The notes: generated by a model from the sequence alone, not told the origin. A stretch of 37,944 nucleotides of DNA from Deltaproteobacteria bacterium (GCA_024276935.1 JAJRWH010000040.1:1-37944), one strand, 5' to 3'; positions 1-8,987 are shown, numbered from the stretch's first letter. Numbers and translations: made by a program.

Positions 1-1
1 G

Positions 2-1153
2 GTTGCCTCACCCGCTTCCGGTCAACAGTGGGAGCTGCAGGTCACGCAACTCGAACTGCTCGGCGAAGTTGACGAGACGTTCCCCCTGCAGAAGAAGCGC
101 CACAGTTTCGAATTTCTGCGCAGTATCGCCCACCTGCGCCCTCGCTCCAACAGCTTTGGCGCCGTATTCCGCCTGCGCAGTCAGCTCTCTTTTGCGGTCC
201 ACCAGTTTTTTCAGCAGCAGGGTTTTGTTCATGTTCACACTCCGATTATCACCGCCAACGACTGTGAAGGTGCCGGAGAGATGTTTCGTGTCACCACGCT
301 CGATCCACAGCAGTCACCACAAAAAGAGGACGCTGTTGACTGGAGTCAGGATTTTTTCGGAACCCGAACCGGGCTGACAGTCAGTGGACAACTTCAGGGT
401 GAGCTTTTTGCCACCGCCTTTTCCGATATCTACACCTTTGGCCCGACCTTTCGGGCGGAAAATTCCAATACCAGTCGACATGCGGCAGAATTCTGGATGA
501 TTGAGCCTGAAATGGCATTTTGTGACCTGGCGGGCAACTGTGATCTGGCCGAGAACTTTTTACGTTACCTGGTTGGTTACGCACTGGAGAACTGTCGAGA
601 TGATCTTGATTTTTTTGATCAGCGGATCGAGAAGGGCCTGATCGACAAATTGCAGACTCTGTATCGGGCCGAGTTTCATCGCATCTGTTACACCGATGCG
701 GTAACACAATTGCAAAAATCAGGACAAGATTTTGAGTTTCCGGTGGCGTGGGGCAGCGATCTTCAATCTGAGCATGAGCGCTATCTGACCGAAAAGATCT
801 ATGGTGGGCCGGTTTTTGTGACCGATTATCCCAAAGAGATCAAAGCCTTTTATATGCGGGAGAATGAAGATCGCAAGACCGTTGCAGCCATGGACCTTCT
901 GGTGCCGCGTGTGGGTGAGATTATTGGTGGCAGTCAGCGTGAAGAGCGCTTTGACGTATTGCAGCAAAAAATGGCCCGGCAGGGGATCCCCGCAGGAGAA
1001 CTTGACTGGTACCTTGATATCCGCCGCTGGGGCAGTTGCCCTCATGCCGGTTTTGGTTTGGGTTTCGAGCGGTTGTTGATGTACCTGACCGGAATGGAAA
1101 ACATCCGCGATGTGATCCCCTTCCCGCGGACCCCTGGCCATGCACAGTTCTGA
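2..1153 (+). CDS. asnS: Asparaginyl-tRNA synthetase, 5'-truncated by window edge
   Basis: This cytoplasmic class II aminoacyl-tRNA synthetase charges tRNA-Asn with asparagine using ATP. The frame is open from base 2 with no start codon, so the gene begins outside the window. 383 residues are present against roughly 460 in the family, so most of the N-terminal anticodon-binding OB domain is missing. Class II motif 1 is seen around VHTPIITANDCEGAGEMF, motif 2 as TFGPTFRAENSNTSRHAAEF, and motif 3 as GFGLGFERLLMYLTG near the C-terminus. The catalytic-core segment GEIIGGSQREER, typical of AsnRS, is also present. Its last 14 bases overlap the start of the downstream sensor kinase gene, so the two may be co-transcribed. 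Confidence 0.96.
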   Translation, partial: VASPASGQQWELQVTQLELLGEVDETFPLQKKRHSFEFLRSIAHLRPRSNSFGAVFRLRSQLSFAVHQFFQQQGFVHVHTPIITANDCEGAGEMFRVTTLDPQQSPQKEDAVDWSQDFFGTRTGLTVSGQLQGELFATAFSDIYTFGPTFRAENSNTSRHAAEFWMIEPEMAFCDLAGNCDLAENFLRYLVGYALENCRDDLDFFDQRIEKGLIDKLQTLYRAEFHRICYTDAVTQLQKSGQDFEFPVAWGSDLQSEHERYLTEKIYGGPVFVTDYPKEIKAFYMRENEDRKTVAAMDLLVPRVGEIIGGSQREERFDVLQQKMARQGIPAGELDWYLDIRRWGSCPHAGFGLGFERLLMYLTGMENIRDVIPFPRTPGHAQF

Positions 1154-2894
1154 ATCGGCCCCCCTGTTGCGGGTTCTTGGATTGCTGTTGGTGCTGGTTT
1201 TTTGTCTGGCACCGGTCGTTTCTGCTGAAGAGGATCTGATTGATAGTGAGAGGGCTGTCATTATCGGCGGAGACCGCAATTATCCGCCCTATGAATACCT
1301 TGATCAATTCGGTTTTCCCGCCGGATTCAATGTTGAATTAACCAAGGCGATCGCCCGGGTGATGGGGATGGATGTCGAGATCCGTCTCGATTCCTGGGGG
1401 ACAATGCGCCGGGCTCTGAACTCTGGTGATGTCGATATCCTCATGGGGATGGCGCATACCGCAGAACGGGCTGCCGAGGTTGATTTTTCAATCCCCTACG
1501 CAAAAGTCCATCAGTCGATCTGGGTTCGTACCGAGGATACCGATATCCGCTCGGTGGCAGATCTTGTGGGCAAGGATGTGGTTGTCATGAAGGGCAGTGT
1601 CATGCACGATTATATGATCGAGCGTGAAATCCCAGCCAATCTGTTTCTGGTGACCAGCCTGGCCGATGCCTTGACCCTGCTGGCCAATGGCCGACATGAT
1701 TGCGCTCTGGTTGCCAAACTGCCTGGAGAATACCTGATCAGTGAACTGAATCTTGCAGATATTCATCCTATTGCCCGTCCGCTGGTCGCTCAGGACTATG
1801 GTTTTGCCGTTAAAAAGGGAAATCGAGAGCTGTTGGCCCGCTTCAACGAAGGGTTGGCACTGCTCAAAAAATCGGGAGAGTATCGCCAGATTCGTGAAAA
1901 ATGGTTGGGGGTTCTCCAGCCGGAAGGTGTTCCTGGAACCCTGATTATCCGCTATGGGGCTCTGGTTCTTGGTCCTTTACTGCTGGGTCTGGTGATTATT
2001 ACATTCTGGTCCAAAACCTTGCGCAACCAGGTGGCGTTGCGGACGCGTGAACTTGAACGCGAGATTGCAGAACGTAAACGGGGCGCCGAGGAGTTGCAGG
2101 TCCGGCAAAAGCAGCTGCTGCATGCTGACAAAATGACCTCGCTGGGCATCCTGACCTCGGGTGTCGCCCACGAAATCAATAATCCCAATGGTCTGATCCA
2201 GCTTGGTTTGCCGCAACTGAGTAAATCCTGGCAGGATGCCATGCCAGTGCTGGAAAAGCATTTTCAGGAGCAGGGTGATTTCAAGCTGGGCTGGTTCAAT
2301 TATTCGCGAATGCGCGAAGAGATTCCCCAGATGTTTGATGAAATGCTCGCCAGTTCCAACCGGATCAAGCGCATTGTTGAAGACCTGAAAGATTTCGCCC
2401 GGCGGGATGATTCAGGTTACAACGAGCCGGTTGATTTTGCCCAGGTTATCCAGGCGGCCTTGCGTCTGGTCGACAACTCGATTCGCAAGGCGACAGATAA
2501 TCTCCAGGTTGATCTTGTCCCGGATTTGCCACGTTTTCGGGGGAATGGTCATCGGATCGAGCAGGTTGTGGTCAATCTGATCCTCAATGCCTGCCAGGCG
2601 TTGACATCACGCCAGCAGGCGATCCGTTTACAAACCGGATATCTGGCAGAGAGCCAGCAGGTTTATCTTGATGTGACCGATGAAGGGCGGGGCATGGACC
2701 CTGAACAGTTGAGTCGGATTACAGATCCTTTTTTTACTACCCGGCGCGAAACGGGCGGCACCGGGCTTGGCCTGTCGGTTTCCGACGGGATTGTCAAGGA
2801 CCATCATGGCAGCCTTGAGTTCAGTTCCAGACCGGGCGAGGGGATGAAAGTCCGTTTGACATTGCCTGTCTATCAGGAGCAAGCAGATGAGTGA
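1140..2894 (+). CDS. Sensor histidine kinase with periplasmic solute-binding (SBP_bac_3) domain
   Basis: The protein has 584 residues. A signal or anchor segment lies at about 8-29, ending VVSA|EE. An amino-acid-binding-protein-like domain follows at about 36-265 (GGDRNYPPYEYLDQFGFPAG, then DILMGMAHTAERAAEVDFS). A membrane helix lies at about 268-290, then a short coiled coil, a HisKA domain with phospho-acceptor His344 in GVAHEINNPNG, and an HATPase domain with N box NLILNACQAL, G1 DEGRGMD and G2 GTGLGLS. It should autophosphorylate when the periplasmic domain binds a small ligand. ATG 1140 lies inside the end of asnS, and the stop overlaps the start of the response regulator by 8 bases, so kinase and regulator are almost certainly partners. 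The ligand is unknown. Proximity suggests that it is the substrate of the TAXI-TRAP transporter downstream (inference). Confidence 0.93.
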   Translation: MHSSESAPLLRVLGLLLVLVFCLAPVVSAEEDLIDSERAVIIGGDRNYPPYEYLDQFGFPAGFNVELTKAIARVMGMDVEIRLDSWGTMRRALNSGDVDILMGMAHTAERAAEVDFSIPYAKVHQSIWVRTEDTDIRSVADLVGKDVVVMKGSVMHDYMIEREIPANLFLVTSLADALTLLANGRHDCALVAKLPGEYLISELNLADIHPIARPLVAQDYGFAVKKGNRELLARFNEGLALLKKSGEYRQIREKWLGVLQPEGVPGTLIIRYGALVLGPLLLGLVIITFWSKTLRNQVALRTRELEREIAERKRGAEELQVRQKQLLHADKMTSLGILTSGVAHEINNPNGLIQLGLPQLSKSWQDAMPVLEKHFQEQGDFKLGWFNYSRMREEIPQMFDEMLASSNRIKRIVEDLKDFARRDDSGYNEPVDFAQVIQAALRLVDNSIRKATDNLQVDLVPDLPRFRGNGHRIEQVVVNLILNACQALTSRQQAIRLQTGYLAESQQVYLDVTDEGRGMDPEQLSRITDPFFTTRRETGGTGLGLSVSDGIVKDHHGSLEFSSRPGEGMKVRLTLPVYQEQADE

Positions 2895-4305
2895 TACGCC
2901 TGTTTATCCCTCTTTCGGGGTGTTGCTGGTTGATGATGAATTGCCCTGGTTACGGCGTCTGAGCATGACCCTTGAGGGGCCTGGTGGTCTGAACCATCTG
3001 GTTCAGTGTTCGGACAGTCGCCAGGTCATGGATATCCTGGCCCATCAGGATATTGGTGTGGTGTTACTCGATTTAACCATGCCCTATCTGTCGGGTGAAC
3101 AGCTGCTCAAACAGATTACGGCAGAGTATCCGCATGTCAGCGTGATTATTCTCAGTGGGATGAATCAGCTGGAAACTGCAGTGCAGTGCATGCGTCAGGG
3201 GGCATTCGATTATTTTGTCAAAACCGTTGATGAAGAACGTCTGGTCGATGGGGTCTTGCGTGCGGTGCGGATGGTTGAACTTGAACATGAAAACCGCGCC
3301 ATGCAGCAGCACTTTTTTTGTGATGGTCTTGCCTTTCCCGAGGTCTTTACCCCGATTGTGACCGATAGCCCCAAGTTGCACCGGGTGTTCCGTTACATTG
3401 AAGCCGTGGCCCCCAGTCGCCAGCCGATTTTGATTACCGGCGAAAGTGGTGTAGGTAAAGAGCTGATCGCCCGGGCTGTTCACCAGCTGAGCCAACGGAC
3501 CGGCCCGCTGGTTTCGGTCAATGTTGCAGGTCTGGATGATAATCATTTTGCCGATACCCTGTTTGGTCACCTGCGTGGTGCCTTTACCGGAGCCGATGTT
3601 GAACGGGGCGGCATGGTGGAACGTGCTGCCGAGGGGACTCTGTTTCTTGATGAGATTGGAGACCTGAGTCCGGCATCACAGGTCAAGTTGTTGCGCCTGC
3701 TTCAGGAGGGTGAATACTACCCCCTCGGGAGTGATCAGCCGAAACAGATGAGTGCCCGCGTGGTGGTTTCAACCCACCAGGATCTGGATGCGCAACTGGC
3801 GGCGGGTGAGTTTCGGCGTGACCTTTACTACCGCCTTATCTCTCACCATGTGCAGATTCCGCCCTTGCGGGAACGAAAAGAAGATCTGTCGTTGCTGCTT
3901 GACCATTTTCTCGAAAAAGCCGCCTGTCAGCTTGGCAAAAAGAAACCGACGCCCCCGCCCGAATTAGCCGTTTTTTTGGCAACCTACAGTTTTCCGGGTA
4001 ATATTCGTGAGCTTGAGGCGATGGTCAATGATGCGGTCAGCCTTCATGAGGGCCGGGTCATGTCGATGAAAAGTTTTGTCGAGCGGATCGGCCAGACGCC
4101 TCCCGAGCTGGATGGCCCGTCTGTGACGGCAGCCCAGAATCCTTTTGCGACTTTCGCTGAGCTTCCCAGCTTGCGGCAGATGGGGCAACTGCTGGTGGAT
4201 GAGGCGATGCGTCGTGCCGAAGGTAATCAGAGTATTGCCGCCCGTTTGCTGGGTATTTCGCAACCGGCTTTGAGCAAGCGATTGAAGACCCGCCCGGAGC
4301 GTTAA
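2887..4305 (+). CDS. Sigma54-dependent response regulator (NtrC/DctD family)
   Basis: The protein has 472 residues. A receiver domain occupies 10-125 with acidic pocket VDDE and phospho-acceptor Asp62 in VVLLDLTMP. The AAA+ domain lies at about 158-385 with Walker A GESGVGKE (185-192), an intact sigma54-contacting GAFTGA loop (231-236) and Walker B TLFLDEIGDL. A C-terminal Fis-type helix-turn-helix reads EGNQSIAARLLGISQPALSKRLK. It should activate transcription by RNA polymerase-sigma54 after phosphorylation by the overlapping kinase. The first downstream gene carries a near-consensus sigma54 promoter about 190 bp away, making the TAXI receptor gene the obvious target. The arrangement parallels DctB-DctD control of C4-dicarboxylate uptake. 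Confidence 0.94.
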   Translation: MSDTPVYPSFGVLLVDDELPWLRRLSMTLEGPGGLNHLVQCSDSRQVMDILAHQDIGVVLLDLTMPYLSGEQLLKQITAEYPHVSVIILSGMNQLETAVQCMRQGAFDYFVKTVDEERLVDGVLRAVRMVELEHENRAMQQHFFCDGLAFPEVFTPIVTDSPKLHRVFRYIEAVAPSRQPILITGESGVGKELIARAVHQLSQRTGPLVSVNVAGLDDNHFADTLFGHLRGAFTGADVERGGMVERAAEGTLFLDEIGDLSPASQVKLLRLLQEGEYYPLGSDQPKQMSARVVVSTHQDLDAQLAAGEFRRDLYYRLISHHVQIPPLRERKEDLSLLLDHFLEKAACQLGKKKPTPPPELAVFLATYSFPGNIRELEAMVNDAVSLHEGRVMSMKSFVERIGQTPPELDGPSVTAAQNPFATFAELPSLRQMGQLLVDEAMRRAEGNQSIAARLLGISQPALSKRLKTRPER

Positions 4306-4318
4306 CCCTTATAGCGTT

Positions 4319-4413
4319 GGTTATAATTATGCCGCTGGTTATATGGCCTCTATCTTGTTGAAAATACAAGATAAAATCTATTTCTAAAATTCAGTTCCCT
4401 CTCTTTGGTTATA
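4319..4413 (+). promoter_or_regulatory. Candidate enhancer region: dyad plus GGTTATA repeats
   Basis: Three direct copies of GGTTATA occur at 4319-4325, 4337-4343 and 4407-4413. An 8-bp inverted repeat, TATCTTGT (4351-4358) and ACAAGATA (4366-4373), is separated by 7 bases. Both lie 80-175 bp upstream of the sigma54 promoter, the usual place for binding sites of enhancer-binding proteins. The AT-rich dyad lacks a run of T after it, so it is a weak terminator candidate for the response regulator gene. Binding by that regulator is inference only. Confidence 0.35.
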
Positions 4414-4491
4414 GCCTTACCCGTTTGAAGTTCTCACCAACTCGGCAAGAAAGTCCTTTTAATCCAGCTATATAACAGTGTTTGTTGAATC

Positions 4492-4507
4492 TGGCACTGG
4501 CCTTGCT
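4492..4507 (+). promoter_or_regulatory. Sigma54 (-24/-12) promoter for the TAXI receptor gene
   Basis: TGGCAC at 4492-4497 and TTGCT at 4503-4507 are separated by exactly 5 bases, matching the sigma54 consensus with GG and GC elements 12 bases apart. The start of transcription would be near 4518, giving a leader of about 78 bases before ATG 4596. A sigma54-dependent regulator is encoded immediately upstream, which strengthens the call. Confidence 0.75.
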
Positions 4508-4595
4508 ATCTCGAACCCCCTTGTTGGATATACGCATTCTTTGGGGCTTCGCACAGGGCGAACTCCGATCAAACATCCTTATGAGGAGGAAAACA

Positions 4596-5570
4596 ATGAT
4601 GAAGAAGATGCTGCTCTCTCTGTTGGTTCTCGCTGTCACCGTCGCATTTGTGCCGGTCCCCGAGGCTAACGCCGAGACCAAGTTCGTGACCATCGGTACC
4701 GGTGGTGTCACAGGTGTTTATTACCCGACGGGTGGTTCTATCTGTCGTCTGGTTAACAAGACCAGAAAACAGCACGGTATTCGCTGTTCAGTTGAAAGTA
4801 CCGGTGGTTCGGTTTACAACCTGAATGCTATTGCTGCAGGTGAGCTTGACATGGGTGTGGCTCAGTCTGACTGGCAGTATCATGCCTATCATGGCACCAG
4901 CAAATTTGCTAAAAAGGGTCCGAACAAGAAACTGCGCGCCGTTTTCTCTGTTCACCCTGAGCCCTTCACCGTGGTTGCCCGTGCTGATTCCGGTATCAAA
5001 AACTTCATGGACCTCAAGGGTAAGCGGGTCAATATCGGTAACCCCGGTTCCGGTCAGCGTGGCACTATGGAAGTTGTTATGGACGCTCTGGGCTGGACCA
5101 AGGCTGACTTCAAACTGGCTTCCGAGCTGAAGTCTTCAGAGCAGTCCAAGGCTCTGTGTGACAACAAAATTGATGCCATGGTCTTCACCGTTGGTCACCC
5201 CAGTGGTTCGATCAAAGAAGCCAGCACTTCCTGTGATTCCGTTCTGGTCAACGTGACCGGTCCGGCGATTGACAAGCTGGTTGCAGACAATGACTACTAC
5301 CGGACCGCAGTTATTCCTGGCGGCATGTACCGGGGTACTCCCAACGACACCAAGACCTTCGGTGTTGGTGCAACCTTCGTAACCTCATCTGATGTACCTG
5401 AAGAAGTTATCTATCAGGTCGTTAAAGCTGTCTTTGAAAACTTCAACGATTTCAAAAAACTTCACCCGGCTTTTGCGCACCTGAAGAAAGAGGAAATGAT
5501 CAAGGATGGTCTTTCCGCTCCGCTGCACAAAGGTGCAATCAAGTACTACAAAGAAGCTGGCTTGATGTAA
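4596..5570 (+). CDS. TAXI-family TRAP transporter solute-binding protein
   Basis: The 324-residue periplasmic receptor delivers substrate to the TRAP permease encoded downstream. The start is ATG 4596, 5 bases after a strong GAGGAGGA site. The open frame further upstream would begin before the predicted transcription start and lacks a signal sequence. The N-terminus [18 protein letters not shown]...EANA|ET is a clear Sec signal peptide. The mature part starts [26 protein letters not shown], the TAXI signature, followed by [29 protein letters not shown] and [20 protein letters not shown]. Known TAXI receptors are associated with glutamate/2-oxoglutarate-type or other carboxylate substrates, but the ligand cannot be assigned from sequence. 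Confidence 0.93.
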   Translation: MMKKMLLSLLVLAVTVAFVPVPEANAETKFVTIGTGGVTGVYYPTGGSICRLVNKTRKQHGIRCSVESTGGSVYNLNAIAAGELDMGVAQSDWQYHAYHGTSKFAKKGPNKKLRAVFSVHPEPFTVVARADSGIKNFMDLKGKRVNIGNPGSGQRGTMEVVMDALGWTKADFKLASELKSSEQSKALCDNKIDAMVFTVGHPSGSIKEASTSCDSVLVNVTGPAIDKLVADNDYYRTAVIPGGMYRGTPNDTKTFGVGATFVTSSDVPEEVIYQVVKAVFENFNDFKKLHPAFAHLKKEEMIKDGLSAPLHKGAIKYYKEAGLM

Positions 5571-5590
5571 GTTCGAAGCCTGATGTTGAT

Positions 5591-5628
5591 AACAAAAAGT
5601 GCACCGCGCAGGCGGTGCACTTTTTGTT
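5591..5628 (+). terminator. Strong intrinsic terminator or attenuator between receptor and permease
   Basis: A perfect 17-bp inverted repeat (5591-5607 and 5612-5628) with a GCAG loop has the GC-rich core GTGCACCGC/GCGGTGCAC flanked by an A run on one side and a T run on the other. It can act in both directions. Placed between the receptor and permease genes, it should lower permease transcription relative to the receptor, which fits the excess of binding protein such systems need. Confidence 0.88.
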
Positions 5629-5697
5629 GCAACGGCCAGGGATTGTCGCGTGAACTGAGCCCCCTGGCTATTTTGCGACACCGAAGGATTCAATGTT

Positions 5698-8307
5698 ATG
5701 ACTGAAGCAACTGAGACCAACTCGGCAGATTTAAGCCCGGAAGTTTTCGTAGAAGCTGAATCCGGTGCACGAAATCCAACCGGATCTTTTCCCAAAAAAG
5801 TGCTGTTTTTCGTGCCTTTGATCTGGACCTTGTTCCAGCTCTGGTATGCGTCACCTTTGCCATTTTTGTTCAATTTTCTGGTGCTGAACGATACTGAGGC
5901 GCGGGCAATTCATCTGGCTTTTGCGATTTTCCTGTCGTTCTCGGCATTTCCGTCATTTAAATCATCACCGACTGATTATGTTCCAATTCAGGACTGGGTA
6001 CTCGGTCTGGTTGGAGCGTTCTGTTCGGCCTATCTGTATATTTTTTACGTCGCTTTGGCGGACCGTCCCGGTGATCCCACCCAGGTGGATATCATCGTTT
6101 CGGTTATTGGTATGCTGTTGCTGCTCGAAGCAACGCGTCGTGCCCTGGGGCCGCCTTTGATGGTTGTCGCTGCGATCTTTATTATTTATACCTTAGGTGG
6201 CCAATGGATGCCCGACATCATTGCCCATAAAGGGGCCAGCCTGTCGAAGGGGATGTCGCACTACTGGTTGGGAACCGAAGGGGTTTTCGGTGTTGCCCTT
6301 GGGGTTTCAACCGGGATGGTTTTCATGTTTGTCCTGTTCGGTGCAATGCTTGAAGCTGCCGGTGCCGGTAACTATTTTATCCGTACTTCGTTTGCTGCCC
6401 TGGGTCACTTGAAGGGTGGCCCGGCCAAGGCCGCAGTTGTTTCGTCCGGCTTGACAGGCCTGGTGTCAGGTTCATCCATTGCCAATGTTGTAACAACCGG
6501 TACCTTTACGATTCCGCTGATGAAAAAGGTCGGTTTCAAGGCAGAAAAAGCCGGAGCGATCGAGGTGGCCTGTTCAACCAATGGTCAGTTGATGCCGCCG
6601 GTTATGGGGGCTGCCGCTTTCCTGATGGTCGAGTATGTCGGGATCAGCTATATCGAGGTAATCAAGCACGCCTTTTTGCCTGCGATTATTTCCTATGTCG
6701 CGCTGGTTTATATCGTTCACCTCGAAGCCTGTAAAATGGGCCTCAAGGGGATGGAGAAAACCGTGACCCGAACTATTGTTCAGCGGTTGCGGTCCTTTAT
6801 CATGACCATCCTGTTTCTGATTATTACTGCCGGAGTGACCTACTACGGTTTGGGATGGATCAAGGGGGTTGCCGGTGCCGCAACGATTTATATCGTGGTG
6901 GCTCTGCTGGCAGCAGCCTATCTGCTGTTGCTCAGACTGGCCTGCAAGGTACCGGAACTTGAACAGAGTACCGAAATCAAGGAACTGCCGGATCTCGGGT
7001 TGACGGCTCAGGCTGGTTACTATTTTCTGTTGCCGATTGTGGTGTTGATGTGGTGTCTGGTGGTCGAACGACTGTCTCCGGCTCTCGCCGCCTACTGGGC
7101 AACAGTGTTGATGATTGTGATTCTTTTGACCCAGCGGCCACTCAAGGGATATTTCCGCAAACAGAAGGGCGCTGATTTTTCCTTCAAGGCCGGATTTGAC
7201 GATCTGATTTCCGGGATGGTTTCCGGGGCCAGAAATATGATCGGGATCGGGGTGGCCACCTCCGCTGCGGGGATCGTTGTCGGTACGGTAACCTTGACCG
7301 GAATCGGTCTGGTCATGACCGAATTCGTCGAGTATATCTCTGGTGGAAATCTGATGCTGATTCTGCTTTTTACCGCAGTTATCAGTCTGATTCTCGGTAT
7401 GGGACTGCCGACCACCGCCAACTACATTGTTGTTTCGACCCTGATGGCTCCGGTCATTGTCGATCTGGGAGCGCAAAATGGTTTGATCGTGCCCCTGATT
7501 GCCGTTCACCTGTTTGTTTTCTATTTTGGCATTCTGGCGGATGATACTCCACCGGTTGGACTGGCGGCCTTTGCCGCCGCCGGGATCTCGGGAGGTGATC
7601 CGATCCAGACCGGTATACAGGGTTTTATTTACGATATTCGAACCGCGGTTCTGCCCTTTATGTTCATCTTCAATACCCAGCTGTTGATGATCGGGATTGA
7701 TCACTGGTATCACTTGGTCCTGGTGATTGCAGGAGCCGTTCTTGCCATGCTGGCCTTTGCTGCCGGAACCCAGGGATTCTTCCTGACCAAATGTCGGGTT
7801 TGGGAGACCGTCGGTTTGTTGCTGGTGGCGTTGATTTTGTTTCGGCCCGGCCTGGTGTGGGACAAGGTCTTTCCCCCATTGATCGAAGAACCTCCGGCAC
7901 AGCTTGAATCCTGGGTCGGAAAAATGGAACCGGGATCCTCTTTACGCTTGATGCTTAAAGGGGAAAAGATGAACGGCAAGACCTATACAAAAACGATTAT
8001 GCTGGCCGTTGGAGACGAACCGACCGGAGCTGAAAGACTCGCCGGGATCGGTCTTGAAACCCGAATCGAAGATGGAAAAATTCTGGTTGATAATGTCGTA
8101 TTTTCAAGTCTGGCAGAGAAGGCCGGGGTCGATTTCGATCAGGAAATCATGAATATTCAAATGCCGACCGAGCGATTGCCGAAAGAGATTATGTACATCC
8201 CGGCAATCCTCCTGTACGCTTTTATCTGGCGGGTTCAGTTCAGACGTCGAAAAGAAGAGGAAGAAGCCGAAGCTGAGGCTGAAGCCAAGGCTGCTGTTTC
8301 AGTCTGA
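5698..8307 (+). CDS. TRAP transporter permease, fused 4TM/12TM subunits (TAXI type)
   Basis: The 869-residue inner-membrane protein combines the small DctQ-like and large DctM-like TRAP subunits and imports solute with Na+ or H+. A hydrophilic N-terminus is followed by many membrane helices. Typical segments include GLTGLVSGSSIANVVTTGTFTIPLMKKVGF, CSTNGQLMPPVMGAAAFLM and GMGLPTTANYIVVSTLMAPVI. The roughly 160-residue C-terminal part looks like the DUF3394 extension of TAXI permeases, including a PDZ-like patch (NVVFSSLAEKAGVDFDQEI), and ends in a Glu/Ala/Lys-rich cytoplasmic tail. A GAAGGA ribosome site precedes ATG 5698. Expression is probably by read-through from the receptor gene past the hairpin at 5591-5628. 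Confidence 0.95.
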   Translation: MTEATETNSADLSPEVFVEAESGARNPTGSFPKKVLFFVPLIWTLFQLWYASPLPFLFNFLVLNDTEARAIHLAFAIFLSFSAFPSFKSSPTDYVPIQDWVLGLVGAFCSAYLYIFYVALADRPGDPTQVDIIVSVIGMLLLLEATRRALGPPLMVVAAIFIIYTLGGQWMPDIIAHKGASLSKGMSHYWLGTEGVFGVALGVSTGMVFMFVLFGAMLEAAGAGNYFIRTSFAALGHLKGGPAKAAVVSSGLTGLVSGSSIANVVTTGTFTIPLMKKVGFKAEKAGAIEVACSTNGQLMPPVMGAAAFLMVEYVGISYIEVIKHAFLPAIISYVALVYIVHLEACKMGLKGMEKTVTRTIVQRLRSFIMTILFLIITAGVTYYGLGWIKGVAGAATIYIVVALLAAAYLLLLRLACKVPELEQSTEIKELPDLGLTAQAGYYFLLPIVVLMWCLVVERLSPALAAYWATVLMIVILLTQRPLKGYFRKQKGADFSFKAGFDDLISGMVSGARNMIGIGVATSAAGIVVGTVTLTGIGLVMTEFVEYISGGNLMLILLFTAVISLILGMGLPTTANYIVVSTLMAPVIVDLGAQNGLIVPLIAVHLFVFYFGILADDTPPVGLAAFAAAGISGGDPIQTGIQGFIYDIRTAVLPFMFIFNTQLLMIGIDHWYHLVLVIAGAVLAMLAFAAGTQGFFLTKCRVWETVGLLLVALILFRPGLVWDKVFPPLIEEPPAQLESWVGKMEPGSSLRLMLKGEKMNGKTYTKTIMLAVGDEPTGAERLAGIGLETRIEDGKILVDNVVFSSLAEKAGVDFDQEIMNIQMPTERLPKEIMYIPAILLYAFIWRVQFRRRKEEEEAEAEAEAKAAVSV

Positions 8308-8350
8308 ACCTTTGGCAAAACTCAGGGTCTGATGACTCGGAATATGGATT

Positions 8351-8398
8351 GATTTACATCCGGCAAAGCATGATATGAACCACTGCCGGATGTAAATC
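8351..8398. repeat. 15-bp perfect inverted repeat upstream of the stress protein gene
   Basis: GATTTACATCCGGCA (8351-8365) and its exact complement (8384-8398) are separated by 18 bases. No T run follows on either strand, so it is not a classical intrinsic terminator. It could be the transcription end of the permease gene, an operator for the stress protein gene or a mobile repeat unit. Only this one copy was noticed in the window. Confidence 0.6.
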
Positions 8399-8447
8399 GA
8401 TTCTCTACCGGGTTTGTTGAGGCTCGATAGCAGGATAGGAGAACCGC

Positions 8448-8942
8448 ATGTCGATCAAGATAAATCGTATTCTTGTTGCAAAAGATCTGAGTAAAGAGTC
8501 GGCAAATGTCATTCGATACGCCTTTGAACTGGCCGCCAAATTTGATGCGCAACTGCATATTCTCCATGTCATGCCGACGGTTGATCCGGCGGTGTTGAAC
8601 ATGGTTGCGCTCAACATGGGGGCGGATAAGCTGTCCCAGCTCAATGCCGCCAACGAAGCCAGCCTGGCAAAACAGACCCGCGAGCAACTGCATGATATTT
8701 TGCGGGGCGAGGCCGAACTGCTTGAGGCCGAGTTGAAACATCCTCCTGAAGTAGAAGTTCACCATGGTGAACCGACTCCGATGATTTTAAGTGTTGCCGA
8801 TCGTCTGGATGTTGATATGATCGTCCTCGGCAGTCACAGCAAGGGACGTCTGCACTATGCCTTTTTAGGCAGTGTTGCTGAAAAAATTCTGCGGAAAACG
8901 CACCGGACGGTGGTGATTGTTCCACCTCATGTTGGTCACTGA
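8448..8942 (+). CDS. Universal stress protein (UspA family)
   Basis: The cytoplasmic protein has 164 residues and a single Usp domain. The N-terminus INRILVAKDLSKESANVIRYAFELAAKFDAQLHILHVM is the first beta-alpha unit. The C-terminal segment VLGSHSKGRLHYAFLGSVAEKILRKTHRTVVIVP carries the G-2x-G-9x-G(S/T) nucleotide-binding pattern of ATP-binding Usp proteins. A good ribosome site (AGGAGA) precedes ATG 8448. Usp genes next to TRAP transporters are common, and in one structurally studied case a Usp protein binds TRAP-associated components (general knowledge). Here the gene lies 140 bp after the permease, separated by an inverted repeat, so co-transcription is uncertain. Confidence 0.93.
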   Translation: MSIKINRILVAKDLSKESANVIRYAFELAAKFDAQLHILHVMPTVDPAVLNMVALNMGADKLSQLNAANEASLAKQTREQLHDILRGEAELLEAELKHPPEVEVHHGEPTPMILSVADRLDVDMIVLGSHSKGRLHYAFLGSVAEKILRKTHRTVVIVPPHVGH

Positions 8943-8987
8943 GAGCCTGTGCAGCAACCCAACTGATATCAAAGAGGATATCCAATA

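Noticed and set aside
4482-4595. N-terminal extension of the TAXI receptor
   Set aside because: It overlaps the sigma54 promoter and lacks a signal peptide. A strong ribosome site sits before ATG 4596.
6574-7713. 379-codon minus-strand open frame inside the TRAP permease
   Set aside because: The composition (Gln/Asn/His/Gly-rich) is that of an antisense shadow, and the permease frame is clearly real.
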